A stretch of DNA of 64,000 bases, taken from Spirochaetota bacterium. GTDB taxonomy: Bacteria > Spirochaetota > UBA12135 > COTS27 > JAFLEE01. Position 1 is the first letter of the stretch; each line of letters begins with the position of its first letter. Both the position numbers and the translations under genes were made by a program. Below, in pieces: positions 8,100 to 16,585 of this stretch. Under the pieces are notes generated by a model, which worked only from the letters and a program-made list of their open reading frames with translations, searched no databases and was not told the origin of the DNA. Where the stretch lies: positions 98,195 through 162,194 of the forward strand of contig JAFLEE010000002.1 in assembly GCA_017302015.1 (NCBI GenBank), given 5' to 3'.

Positions 8100-8777
8100 G
8101 TGGAAGAAGCGCTCCGGGCCCGCCTGGGCGAGGCCCGCTCGGTCCTCATCCTCGCCGACGGCGCCTGGGACGACCCGGCCTGGATGCGGGGCCTCGCCGC
8201 CGGGGCCGATCTCGTGCTGGCCGCCGATGGCGCGGCCAATGCCTGCAGGCTCCACGGCCTCGCGCCCCACGCCATCGTCGGCGACCTCGATTCGGTGACC
8301 CCCGAGACGCTCGCGTTCTTCGGGGAACGGAGCCTCCTCCACCGGGAGCCCGACCAGGACGCCTTCGACCTCGAGAAATGCCTGGGGCTCGTGCTGGCCC
8401 ACGCGCCCGAGGGCACGCCGGTGAAGATCGCCGGGGCCTTCGGGGGTCGCCTCGACCACACCCTGGCCAACCTGATGCTCCTCTCCCGCTATCCGTCCCT
8501 CGACTTCTCGATGGAGGACGCTCGGCAGCGCTTCTTCTTCGTTTCTCCCAAAAAATCCGCGGCGAAGAACCGCCTCCGGGCGCCCATCGGCACCCCGGTC
8601 TCGCTCCTGCCCTTCGGGGTCGTGCTCGGGGTGGAGGCGCGCGGCCTGCGCTACCCCGTCCGCGGACTGCGGATGGAACCGGACGGGCTCCTGGGGTCCT
8701 CCAATGAGATGGCGGAGACCGAAGCGGAAATCAGCCTCGAATCGGGGCTTCTCGCGCTGGTGGTCCAGGCGCCCTGA
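8100..8777 (+). CDS. thiN: Thiamine pyrophosphokinase
   Basis: A 225-residue cytoplasmic enzyme transferring pyrophosphate from ATP to thiamine to make thiamine diphosphate. Family signatures are complete: LAADGAAN near residue 41, IVGDLDSV near 60, DQDAFDLEK near 84 and GGRLDHTLANL near 117. The C-terminal beta domain includes GLRYPVRGLRM. The start is GTG, 1 nt after the polA stop, with no clear Shine-Dalgarno, which suggests coupled translation. The gene ends 3 bp before the convergent M16 peptidase gene. The cofactor it makes is used by transketolase, encoded at 42.9-45.0 kb. The symbol thiN follows the Gram-positive naming; TPK is equivalent. Confidence 0.93.
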   Translation: MEEALRARLGEARSVLILADGAWDDPAWMRGLAAGADLVLAADGAANACRLHGLAPHAIVGDLDSVTPETLAFFGERSLLHREPDQDAFDLEKCLGLVLAHAPEGTPVKIAGAFGGRLDHTLANLMLLSRYPSLDFSMEDARQRFFFVSPKKSAAKNRLRAPIGTPVSLLPFGVVLGVEARGLRYPVRGLRMEPDGLLGSSNEMAETEAEISLESGLLALVVQAP

Positions 8778-8780
8778 GGG

Positions 8781-11627
8781 CTATTTCTCGGGGACGAGGA
8801 CGTGGACGAGGAAGCGGTCGTCGGCGAGGTACTTCTTCGCCACCGCCTGCACGTCGGCCGCCGTCACTTTCGCCAGGGCGTCGAGGTTCTTTTCCCGCGC
8901 GGCGTACCCCTGCCCGATGAGTTCGAGGAGGGTCTCCTCGAACGCCTGGTTCTCGAGCTGCTCGGCGGATTGGATCTCGGCGCCGAGCACGCTCACCCGA
9001 GCGCGCCGGAGTTCCTCGGCGGACAGGGGTTTCTCGGCCAGGCGCTTCGTCTCCTTCCGGAAGGCCTCGACGGCCCACGGGGCCTCGCCCCGGGCTTCGT
9101 AGCGGAGGCCGGCATAGAAGACCATGGCGCCGTAGAGGGAATTGCCGTCGTAGAAGCTCCCCAATTGATAGGCGCGGCCGCCGACCTCTTTTCCATCGAC
9201 GTCGAAGGGGGCGCTGCGCAATTTGAAGAGCGGCCCCCCCATGCCCGAGAGGTAGCCGTTGGCCACCTTGAGGGCGGGGGCCTCTTTCGACCGGGAATCG
9301 GGAACCCGCCACGCCATGCGGAAATACGCCTGCCGTGAACCGGGAAGCACATCTTTCAGGATGTCTTGGGTGCCGCCGTAATGGACGGGGGCCAGCTTCG
9401 TCGCGGGGACGGGGAGAGCCGGCGTTGCCGGGATCTGTTCGAGCCAGGAGATGAAATGCTTCTGGAGTTCTTCTTTCGTCAGGTCGCCGTAGATCGCCAC
9501 CACCGTCTGGGCCGGGTTCATGAAGCGTGTCTTGAGGGCGGAAAGGTCGGGGATCTGGAGTTTGCGCACGGGGTCTTCATCGCCCTCTTCCATTTGGGCG
9601 AGGGGAGACCCGGCGAAGAATTTCTTGCGGAAGAAGAGGCTCGACATCGACCAGGCGTTTTCGCGGCGGGCGAGGATCGAGAATAGGTGGGATTTTTTCT
9701 CGACCTCGAAGTCGGGCCCCTTCCACCCCGTATTCTGGGCCACGGCCGCGAAGAGGTCGGCGCCCTCGGCGAGGCGGTCCCTCAGGAAATGCATGCGGTA
9801 GCCCACGGAGGCCTTGCCGCCGAAGGGAGAGAGGTCGACCCCGGCGAGGCGGAGCCTCCGCACGAAGTCGGCCTTGGGATAGCGGTCGGTGCCGGCGGTG
9901 AAAAGCCGGGTGAGGAGGGCGAAGGACCCATTGGCGGGATCCCCGTTTTCGAAGACCAGGCCGCCCCGGCTGGCCCAGATCGCGTGCACCACGGGGAGGC
10001 GGGCCTCCCGGCGGTAGAGGAGCGTCAGGCCGTTGCCGAGGACGAGGCGCTCGGTCGGGTGGATCTCGTCGACGGCGGCAGCGGTCCGGGGCAGGGAGGC
10101 GAGCACTTTCTGGATCGGCACCGCGGCGCCCTCGGTGCCCGGGATCTCGGGGCGGGGAGCGGGCGGGAGGGGCTGGACCACGGCATCCGCGAGGTCTTTC
10201 TCGGTCTTGGAATCGGGGTAGAGTATTCCGGCCTGGGCGATGGCATGGGGCAGGAGGAGGGCACGGCGGAAGGTCTTCCCCTGGAGCCACGTCTTCGCCA
10301 CGCGCACCACTTCGGCCTTGGTCACCTGCTGCACCCCGCGCACGTAGAGGCTATCGTAATTGAGGCCCCCCGTGACCATGACCGAGGCGGCGAGGCTGCG
10401 GGCGAGGCCCATGGAGGTTTCGCGGCCCTGGACGAAGGAGGAAAGGACTTCGCGCTTCACGCTCTCGAGGCGGTACTCGTCGATCTGCCCCGCGGCGATC
10501 TCGGCGAGGGCCTCGAGGATCTTCTTTTCGACGAGGTCGATGCGCTCGCGCACGGCGGCGGGCTTGTCGAGGATCGGCAGGGCGAAACCGATCTCGAAGA
10601 GGCCGGTATCCTCGGGCGTCCAGGAGGAGGCGGAGATGCTCTCGACGAGGCCCAACTCTTCTTTGATGCGGTCGTGGAGGATGCTCCCCTTGCCGCTGGC
10701 GAGGACGGAGGAGAGCACGTCGAGGGGATACATATCGGGATGGCGCAGGTCGACGCTGCGCCAGAGGAGGCTGACGCGGGTGAAGGTGGCCTTCGGGTGG
10801 GAGAACTCGGCGCGCAGCGGGGTGAAGGGGGCTTCGGCGGCGAAACGGAGATCCTTAAGGGGGCGCGCCGGGTGCCCGCCGAAGAGGGCTTCGATCTTCT
10901 TGAGCACCTCGGCGGTGTCGAAATTTCCCACGACGCCCAGCACCATATTGTTGGGCACGTAGCGGGCGCGGTAATAGGCCAGGAGTTCCTCGCGCGTGAG
11001 GCGCGAGAAGCGTTCCTTGAAGCCGATGACGGGGTACTGGTAGGGGAGTTTCTCGAAGACGACCCGGGAGAGGAATTCGTTGAAGGCGCTGTCGGGCTGG
11101 TCGAGGCGCATGTCCATCTCGCTCTGGATGGAGCCCATCTCGTTCTTCACGTCGGCCTCGGGAAAGAGCGGGCGCAGCACGAGGTCTTCGATGCAATCGA
11201 GGGCCTGGAGGGTGAACTCGGAGAGCACGGTGAAATGGTAGGCGGTGTGGTCCTGGGTGGTGTAGGCGTTGACGTTCGCCCCCCCGTAGCTCTCGATCTC
11301 TGCGCTGAACTGGTCCTTCTTGGGCCGCCGCTGGCTGCCGAGGAACATGGAATGCTCGAAGAAGTGGGAGAGGCCGTAGCCGTAATAGCCCTCTTCGTGG
11401 ATGGACCCGGTCTTCACCCGCAGGTGCACGGCGGTGACCCTCACGGAGGGGTCGCGCTTGAGCACCACGGTGAAACCGTTGGGCAGCACCACTTGCAGGG
11501 CGTTGGCGGTGAGGCGGGCGAGATCGATGGAGGCGGGCGCGCCGGGGCCCGCCGCTTCAGCGCTGGAGTAAAGAAGGGCGGTCATGAGGATTGCATACCC
11601 CTTACGGAACATTGGGAACGGGACCAT
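8781..11627 (-). CDS. M16 family zinc peptidase, two-domain, secreted
   Basis: A 948-residue protein with a hydrophobic N-terminal signal and two M16 halves. The first half holds the inverted zinc motif HFFEH (H88, E91, H92) and the downstream acidic ligand near E163 (VKNEMGSIQSEM). The second half, from about residue 500, keeps the fold but lacks HxxEH (the place reads FALLTRLF), as in pitrilysin-type enzymes where one half is inactive. It probably degrades peptides in the periplasm. The start is uncertain: ATG at 11627, 11612 or 11585 are all in frame, and only the last has a purine-rich AAGGGG upstream, at a long spacing. It lies 45 bp after the waaA stop on the same strand. Confidence 0.88.
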   Translation of the reverse strand: MVPFPMFRKGYAILMTALLYSSAEAAGPGAPASIDLARLTANALQVVLPNGFTVVLKRDPSVRVTAVHLRVKTGSIHEEGYYGYGLSHFFEHSMFLGSQRRPKKDQFSAEIESYGGANVNAYTTQDHTAYHFTVLSEFTLQALDCIEDLVLRPLFPEADVKNEMGSIQSEMDMRLDQPDSAFNEFLSRVVFEKLPYQYPVIGFKERFSRLTREELLAYYRARYVPNNMVLGVVGNFDTAEVLKKIEALFGGHPARPLKDLRFAAEAPFTPLRAEFSHPKATFTRVSLLWRSVDLRHPDMYPLDVLSSVLASGKGSILHDRIKEELGLVESISASSWTPEDTGLFEIGFALPILDKPAAVRERIDLVEKKILEALAEIAAGQIDEYRLESVKREVLSSFVQGRETSMGLARSLAASVMVTGGLNYDSLYVRGVQQVTKAEVVRVAKTWLQGKTFRRALLLPHAIAQAGILYPDSKTEKDLADAVVQPLPPAPRPEIPGTEGAAVPIQKVLASLPRTAAAVDEIHPTERLVLGNGLTLLYRREARLPVVHAIWASRGGLVFENGDPANGSFALLTRLFTAGTDRYPKADFVRRLRLAGVDLSPFGGKASVGYRMHFLRDRLAEGADLFAAVAQNTGWKGPDFEVEKKSHLFSILARRENAWSMSSLFFRKKFFAGSPLAQMEEGDEDPVRKLQIPDLSALKTRFMNPAQTVVAIYGDLTKEELQKHFISWLEQIPATPALPVPATKLAPVHYGGTQDILKDVLPGSRQAYFRMAWRVPDSRSKEAPALKVANGYLSGMGGPLFKLRSAPFDVDGKEVGGRAYQLGSFYDGNSLYGAMVFYAGLRYEARGEAPWAVEAFRKETKRLAEKPLSAEELRRARVSVLGAEIQSAEQLENQAFEETLLELIGQGYAAREKNLDALAKVTAADVQAVAKKYLADDRFLVHVLVPEK

Positions 11628-11672
11628 GAAATGAGTGCTTTCAGGTGAATATCGTCAGCGGGGGGGGCAAAA

Positions 11673-12914
11673 TCAAGGGAAGAGGAGGCCTTTGAACCGC
11701 GCGACGTCGAATTCGAGCCCGAGGAGGAGTTCGCGCCCCTTCGCGCCGAGGCGAAGGCGCGCCCCGGCGTCTTCGAGGAGCGCGCCGAGCGTCTCGGCCA
11801 GGAAGTCCGGGGAGACCCGGCGCACCCCGCCCTCGGCCTCGAAACGGGGGGTGAGATCGGGGAAGGAACGCATGTGCGCGCCATAAAGCACGGCCTTTCC
11901 GTGGGCGAGGGGCTCGAGGAAATTATGCCCCCCCTGGCTCGGGCGGAACGTATCGCCGATGAGCACGAGATCGGCCCGGGCGTAGAAAAAATGCGTGAGG
12001 CCCATGCGGTCGACGATGAGGATCTCGACTCGGGGAGGGATAGACGCGCCCGTCTCGAGGCCGGAGTACAGGCGGACCTCCCGCTCGCCGCCGAATTGCC
12101 GCGCCAGTTCCGCGGCGCGCTCCGGGTGGCGGGGGATGAGCACCAGGAGCGTCGTGTTCCATCGATGGGCGAGGGCATCGACGCAGAGCCGCTCCTCGGG
12201 CGCATGGGAGGAGCCGAAGACCACCACTTTCTTCGGGGGGAACACGGGCCCGTCGACGGGCGCAGGAACGGCCATGCGGTATTTGAGATTTCCCGAGCAG
12301 GCGACCCGGTCCCGCAGGGAGGGCCAGCGCGAAAAGGCCTGGACCGTCTGGGCATCCGGCGCCAGCAGGTGATCCACGTCGTAAAGGAAGGCCGCGAGGA
12401 AAGGGAAACGGCGAAGCCACGCCAGATCGCGGGGTTTGAGGGACGCGTTGACCAGGGCCGTGCGGGTCTTGCCCCGGCGCGCCAGGGAGAGCAGGCCCGG
12501 CCAGAGATCGTGCTCGATGATGAGGAGCCGCTTCGGGGAGACCGCCCGATAGAAGGCGCCCATGAAAGGGAGAAAATCGAGGGGAAACCAGGCGATCTGG
12601 ATGCGCGGGTCGATGGCGCCGTCTTTTTGGTACAAGCGGCGCAGCGTTTCCATCCCCGTATCGGACTGGGTGGTCACCAGGGCCCGCTCGAAGGGAGCGA
12701 GTCCCAGGAGCGTCTTGGAGAGGACGGCTTCCCCCCCCGAGACCGCGTGGATCCAGAGGTCGGCCTGGCCGGGGCGAACCCAACCCAGTTTCCCGCGGGC
12801 GCGCAGGCGCCTTCGGGGGTCGCGGGAGAGGAGATCGGGAAGCCTGGCGAGGACGAGCCACGGATAGGCGAGGGCAAAGAGCGCGTGGTAGAATAACAGA
12901 AGCACGGTTCGCAT
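11673..12914 (-). CDS. waaA: 3-deoxy-D-manno-octulosonic acid (Kdo) transferase
   Basis: A 413-residue GT30 glycosyltransferase that adds Kdo from CMP-Kdo to lipid A precursor at the inner membrane. An N-terminal membrane helix (residues 1-20) precedes the sugar-acceptor Rossmann half with WIHAVSGGEA near 53, LVTTQSDTGMETL near 77 and AWFPLDFLPF near 106. The EHDLWPGLL segment near 132 corresponds to the EAELWP motif. The donor half has SGNLKYRM near 207 and VFGSSHAPEE near 227. I chose ATG 12914 because it starts the membrane helix; an upstream extension adds a polar tail. kdsB, which makes the CMP-Kdo donor, is at 55.9 kb. The divergent ATP-grasp gene begins 47 bp away. Confidence 0.93.
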   Translation of the reverse strand: MRTVLLLFYHALFALAYPWLVLARLPDLLSRDPRRRLRARGKLGWVRPGQADLWIHAVSGGEAVLSKTLLGLAPFERALVTTQSDTGMETLRRLYQKDGAIDPRIQIAWFPLDFLPFMGAFYRAVSPKRLLIIEHDLWPGLLSLARRGKTRTALVNASLKPRDLAWLRRFPFLAAFLYDVDHLLAPDAQTVQAFSRWPSLRDRVACSGNLKYRMAVPAPVDGPVFPPKKVVVFGSSHAPEERLCVDALAHRWNTTLLVLIPRHPERAAELARQFGGEREVRLYSGLETGASIPPRVEILIVDRMGLTHFFYARADLVLIGDTFRPSQGGHNFLEPLAHGKAVLYGAHMRSFPDLTPRFEAEGGVRRVSPDFLAETLGALLEDAGARLRLGAKGRELLLGLEFDVARFKGLLFP

Positions 12915-12961
12915 GGGGTTCGCGGAAGCCCAATGATGCCCTGTTTCCACGGGGGACGGAA

Positions 12962-14164
12962 TTGAAAGCACGATCGCTTCTCGTCATCGGCGCCGGGCGC
13001 ATGCAGGTGCCCGTCGTGGAGGCCGCCAAGGCCATGGGCCTGGTCGTCCTCGTCATGGACCGCAACCCCGAGGCCCCGGCCATGGCCCTCGCCGACCACC
13101 GGATCATGGCCGACATCGCCGACCTCCCGGCCGCCGTCGCCGCCACCGAAGCCTTCGCCGAGGCCCATTTCATCCCCGATGCCGCCCTCACCGTCGGCAC
13201 CGATTTCCCCACCACCAGCGCGGCCATCGCCGAACGCTTCCATCTCCCCGGCATCTCCATGGATACCGCCCGCAGCGCGAAGGACAAGCTCCTCATGCGC
13301 GAGCGCTTCGCCTCCCACCATTGCAGCCAGCCCCGCTTCACGGGCGTGCTGTCGGAGGGCGACCTGGCCCGGGCCGTGGACGAGGTCGGGTTCCCCATGG
13401 TGGTCAAGCCCACCGACAGCATGGGCGCCCGCGGCGTGCGGCGGGTCGATGACCTCCCCACGCTCAAGGCCGCCTGGCTCGACGCCAAGGCCTTCTCCCC
13501 CACGGGTCGCGTCATCGCCGAAACCTTCATCCCGGGGGAGGAACTCTCCCTCGACGCCGTGGTCTGGAAGGGCGAGATCAAGATCCGCGGCGTCGCCGAC
13601 CGGATCATCGAGCGCCCCCCCTATTTCGTCGAGACGGGCCACGTCCTCCCCAGCCGCCTCCCCCCCGAGGTCCTTCGCCAGGCCTGTTCGGTCTTCGAAG
13701 CCGGCATCCGCGCCCTGGGGATCGAGACCGGCTGGGCCAAGGGCGATATCCGCGTGAATCCTTCGGGCGCCTTCATCGGCGAGATCGCGGCCCGGCTCTC
13801 CGGCGGCTTCATGTCGGGCTACACCTATCCCTACGCCACCGGCGTGAACCTGCTCGAGGGCGCCATCCGCATCGCCCTCGGCGAAGACCCCGGACCTCTC
13901 GCGCCCCGCTGGAACCATACCTCCATCGAGAAGGCCGTCCTCGCCCCGCCGGGGCGCATCCGTTCCATCTCCGGGGTCGAAGAGGCCCGCGCTCTGCCCG
14001 GGGTGCGCCAAGTGTTCATCAATTGGAAGGCCGGCGACCTCATCCAGGCGCCGCGCAATAACGTCGAGAAGGGCGGGAACGTAATCGCGACGGGCGAGAC
14101 CTATGAAGAAGCCCTCGCCCGGGTCGATGCCGCCCTCGCCGCCATCCGCATCGAAAGGGAGTGA
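12962..14164 (+). CDS. ATP-grasp ligase of unknown substrate
   Basis: A 400-residue protein. It begins with a pre-ATP-grasp Rossmann domain (VIGAGRMQVPVVEAAK, then VLVMDRNPEAPAMALADH). The ATP-grasp domain has the lysine/glycine loop PMVVKPTDSMGARGV near residue 143, the EEL adenine region near 195 and the metal-binding DIRVNPSG...EIAARLSGG region near 260-280. The C-terminal domain resembles those of amino-acid or peptide ligases of the CarB-like group. The substrate cannot be deduced. The start is TTG at 12962, supported by a purine-rich GGGGGACGGA just upstream and by the family N-terminus. It heads a run of four close genes ending in the DUF115 protein. Confidence 0.82.
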   Translation: MKARSLLVIGAGRMQVPVVEAAKAMGLVVLVMDRNPEAPAMALADHRIMADIADLPAAVAATEAFAEAHFIPDAALTVGTDFPTTSAAIAERFHLPGISMDTARSAKDKLLMRERFASHHCSQPRFTGVLSEGDLARAVDEVGFPMVVKPTDSMGARGVRRVDDLPTLKAAWLDAKAFSPTGRVIAETFIPGEELSLDAVVWKGEIKIRGVADRIIERPPYFVETGHVLPSRLPPEVLRQACSVFEAGIRALGIETGWAKGDIRVNPSGAFIGEIAARLSGGFMSGYTYPYATGVNLLEGAIRIALGEDPGPLAPRWNHTSIEKAVLAPPGRIRSISGVEEARALPGVRQVFINWKAGDLIQAPRNNVEKGGNVIATGETYEEALARVDAALAAIRIERE

Positions 14165-14166
14165 CC

Positions 14167-15225
14167 ATGCGACGCCTCATCCACGCCCCCCTATCCCTCG
14201 GGAAGCTCCTCACGGCCCTGCTCGTCGTCGCGTTCTTCATCGTCCTCCTGCAATTGGCCGTCTTCAATTTCCTCCAGAGCCTCTTCTGGATCGTGCGCGA
14301 GCGGCGCGACCCCGATATGCTCGCCTCCGGTCTCTTCATCCTCCGCCACGCCTGGCCGCTGTCGGCCATGGTGGTGCTCCTCTCCGCGGCGCTGGCCCTG
14401 ATCCTGCGCGCCCCCCTCGGCGACGGCGTGCGCCAAGCGGCCATCTGGGGGTTCTACGCGGCCATGAGCCTGGTCGGGGTGGCCGCGTCCATCCTCTTCT
14501 TCACCGCGCTGCTGGGCAACGACAACCATGCGGCGACCCTGTGGAACCCGTCGACCTTCGACCAGTGGAGCCTGCTCGTGCGCACGCCGTGGGTCCTCTT
14601 CGGCCTCGTCGTCTTCCTGGCCGCCGGGGTGATCGTGCTGCGCGCCTTTTGGGAATGGGCCGTGCCCGCCTTCCTCGAGACCTTCTACCACGTGCGCCTG
14701 GCCGAGGCGCCGGCTAAAGGCTCCAAGAACGCGGTCTCCGGCGACGATTTCCTCGAGCAGTACAAGAACCTCATCGCCCAGGCCGCCCGCGACCACCGGC
14801 CCCTGGGCCTCATGGGCATCCGCATCGCCAATGACCTCGAACTCATCCAGAAGCACGGCAAGGAGAATTACGGCCGGGTCATGGCGGAACTCCAACGCTT
14901 CGCGCGGCAGATCGCGCGCCGGGGCGAGTTCCAACTCCTCTACCGCGGCCACGTGGTGCTCTCGGTGCTCCTGGCCGACGAGCACGAGGCCACCCTGGGC
15001 GCCCGGCGCTTCGACCAGACCCTCGGGCCCATGCTGGCCCAGCGCTTCCCCGATTTCGGCCTGCATTTGGCCGTGGGGGTGAGCGGCTACCGCTTCGCGG
15101 CCCCGGTGCGGGACGAGGCCGAGCTCGCCCGCCTGGCGGAGACCCTGTTCTGGGACGCTACCGACCAGGCGAGCCGCGCGGTGGAGAGCGCCGCCATCCC
15201 CGTCGTCTACCGGAAGGTGGAGTAG
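14167..15225 (+). CDS. Membrane protein with a degenerate GGDEF-like domain
   Basis: A 352-residue protein with about four hydrophobic helices between residues 10 and 170 (for example LLTALLVVAFFIVLLQLAVF near 15). A cytoplasmic domain of about 160 residues follows. Its pattern follows a nucleotidyl-cyclase fold: DDFLEQYKNLIAQAARDHRPLG at the start, then GRVMAELQRFARQI, then LYRGHVVLSVLL where active diguanylate cyclases have the GGDEF signature. The signature is therefore absent, and cyclase activity is unlikely; a ligand-sensing or scaffolding role is an inference. The start was set at ATG 14167, with AAGGGAG 7 nt upstream, rather than the GTG at 14161 that overlaps the previous gene. The next gene follows after 7 nt. 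Confidence 0.75.
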   Translation: MRRLIHAPLSLGKLLTALLVVAFFIVLLQLAVFNFLQSLFWIVRERRDPDMLASGLFILRHAWPLSAMVVLLSAALALILRAPLGDGVRQAAIWGFYAAMSLVGVAASILFFTALLGNDNHAATLWNPSTFDQWSLLVRTPWVLFGLVVFLAAGVIVLRAFWEWAVPAFLETFYHVRLAEAPAKGSKNAVSGDDFLEQYKNLIAQAARDHRPLGLMGIRIANDLELIQKHGKENYGRVMAELQRFARQIARRGEFQLLYRGHVVLSVLLADEHEATLGARRFDQTLGPMLAQRFPDFGLHLAVGVSGYRFAAPVRDEAELARLAETLFWDATDQASRAVESAAIPVVYRKVE

Positions 15226-15232
15226 GCGGCCC

Positions 15233-16585
15233 ATGTTCCTCGTCATCCTCATCCTCGGGGTGGCCGGCCTGGTGGGCTGGTATTACCTCAACGAGAACGT
15301 CTTCTTCCCCCAGAAGATCGAGCGCCTCAAGCGCCACATGGAGGCCGAGCAATTCGACGAGGCCAATAAGCTCATCCAGACCCTCCCCGACAGCCGCAAG
15401 GAGGATCCCGAGATCCAGTGGTACTGCTACCAGATCCAATTCCACCAGGGGCAGTACTTCATGGCCCTCTTCCACCTGGGCGAGATCATCAAGCGCGGCC
15501 GCTTCACCGAGGCCATCACCGAACTGGATTGCCACCTGAAGATGGCGGCGCTCTACGAGGTCATGCAGAAGCCCAAGAAGGTGCTCGCCGAGTACGACGC
15601 CGTGCTCCAGCTCGACCCCGAGCATTACACCGCCAATTTCAAGATCGGCGAGAACCTCTACCAGATGAAGAATTACGGGGCCGCCCAGACCTACCTCGAG
15701 AAGGCCCTCGACCTCAAGAACGACAACCCCGTCATCAGCAAGTACCTCGGCGAGATCGGGCTGGTGAACCGGGATTGGGGCCGCGCCCTGGCCATGGCCG
15801 ACGCCTGCCTCGCCCTCGGCGAGCGCGACACCGAGGTCTACCTCATCCGCGCCAAGGCCAACCTCGCCCTGGAAAAGTACCCCGAGGCGGCCGACGACGC
15901 CGAGCAGGCCCGCGTCGACCCCGTGCACGGGGGCTTCGCCTGCCTGGTGAAGGCCATCTCGCTGACCCGCCAGGGGAAGACCCAAGAGGCCGAATCGCTC
16001 TTCGACCAGACGCTCAGCAAGTTCAACGAAACCTACCAGGATCTCGTGCTCGAGGCCCGCTACGAGCACGCCCTCATCCTCTCCAATCGCGGCCAGGTGA
16101 AGGACGCCCTGCGGCAACTCTACATCATCCGCAATAGCGGCATGCCTTGGAAGGACACCGCCCACCGCATCGGGGTCTTCTCCCAATTGGTCAATAGCAA
16201 GACCCTCTCCGACCTGCTCGAGGAGGAGATGGACCTCATCCTCAAGGACGAATTGGGCAAGGGCCTGGGCATCCAGGGCTATATCCCCGCCAAGATCCAG
16301 AACGTGGAGGACCGCTCGGCCTACGTGCTGGCGAAGAAGAACATCTCGGGGCAGAACGTGCGTTTCGGCCTCGCCATCGACCTGAGCATGCAGGAGACCC
16401 CCGCCCCGTTCTTCAAGGGCTTCGCCGATTTCCTGGAGAAGCAGGAGCTCTCCTCCGGCATGGTCTTCTCGCTCTTCGGGTTCGCCCCCGAATCCCTCGA
16501 GGCCCTGCCCAAGGCGAAATTCGAGATCAGCGTGCTCAACATGAAAGATTTCGAGAACCTCGTGAAGGGCGCCAAGAGCCTTTAG
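15233..16585 (+). CDS. Membrane-tethered TPR protein with a decayed nuclease-like C-terminal domain
   Basis: A 450-residue protein. One N-terminal helix (residues 1-18) tethers it to the inner membrane. TPR units span about residues 25-330, including DPEHYTANFKIGENLYQMK near 125. The last 110 residues form a separate alpha/beta domain (YVLAKKN...FGLAIDLSMQE...MVFSLFGFAPESL). Its pattern resembles the equivalent domain of the protein at 41520-42875, where the likeness to Mrr-type restriction-endonuclease folds is clearer. Catalytic D/E-x-K residues are missing here. It lies between the degenerate GGDEF protein and the DUF115 protein; the stop codon is directly followed by the next ATG. Role unknown. 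Confidence 0.75.
   Translation: MFLVILILGVAGLVGWYYLNENVFFPQKIERLKRHMEAEQFDEANKLIQTLPDSRKEDPEIQWYCYQIQFHQGQYFMALFHLGEIIKRGRFTEAITELDCHLKMAALYEVMQKPKKVLAEYDAVLQLDPEHYTANFKIGENLYQMKNYGAAQTYLEKALDLKNDNPVISKYLGEIGLVNRDWGRALAMADACLALGERDTEVYLIRAKANLALEKYPEAADDAEQARVDPVHGGFACLVKAISLTRQGKTQEAESLFDQTLSKFNETYQDLVLEARYEHALILSNRGQVKDALRQLYIIRNSGMPWKDTAHRIGVFSQLVNSKTLSDLLEEEMDLILKDELGKGLGIQGYIPAKIQNVEDRSAYVLAKKNISGQNVRFGLAIDLSMQETPAPFFKGFADFLEKQELSSGMVFSLFGFAPESLEALPKAKFEISVLNMKDFENLVKGAKSL

Noticed and set aside
9687-11648. Long plus-strand frame opposite the M16 peptidase
   Set aside because: Shadow of the peptidase gene, which has intact catalytic motifs.
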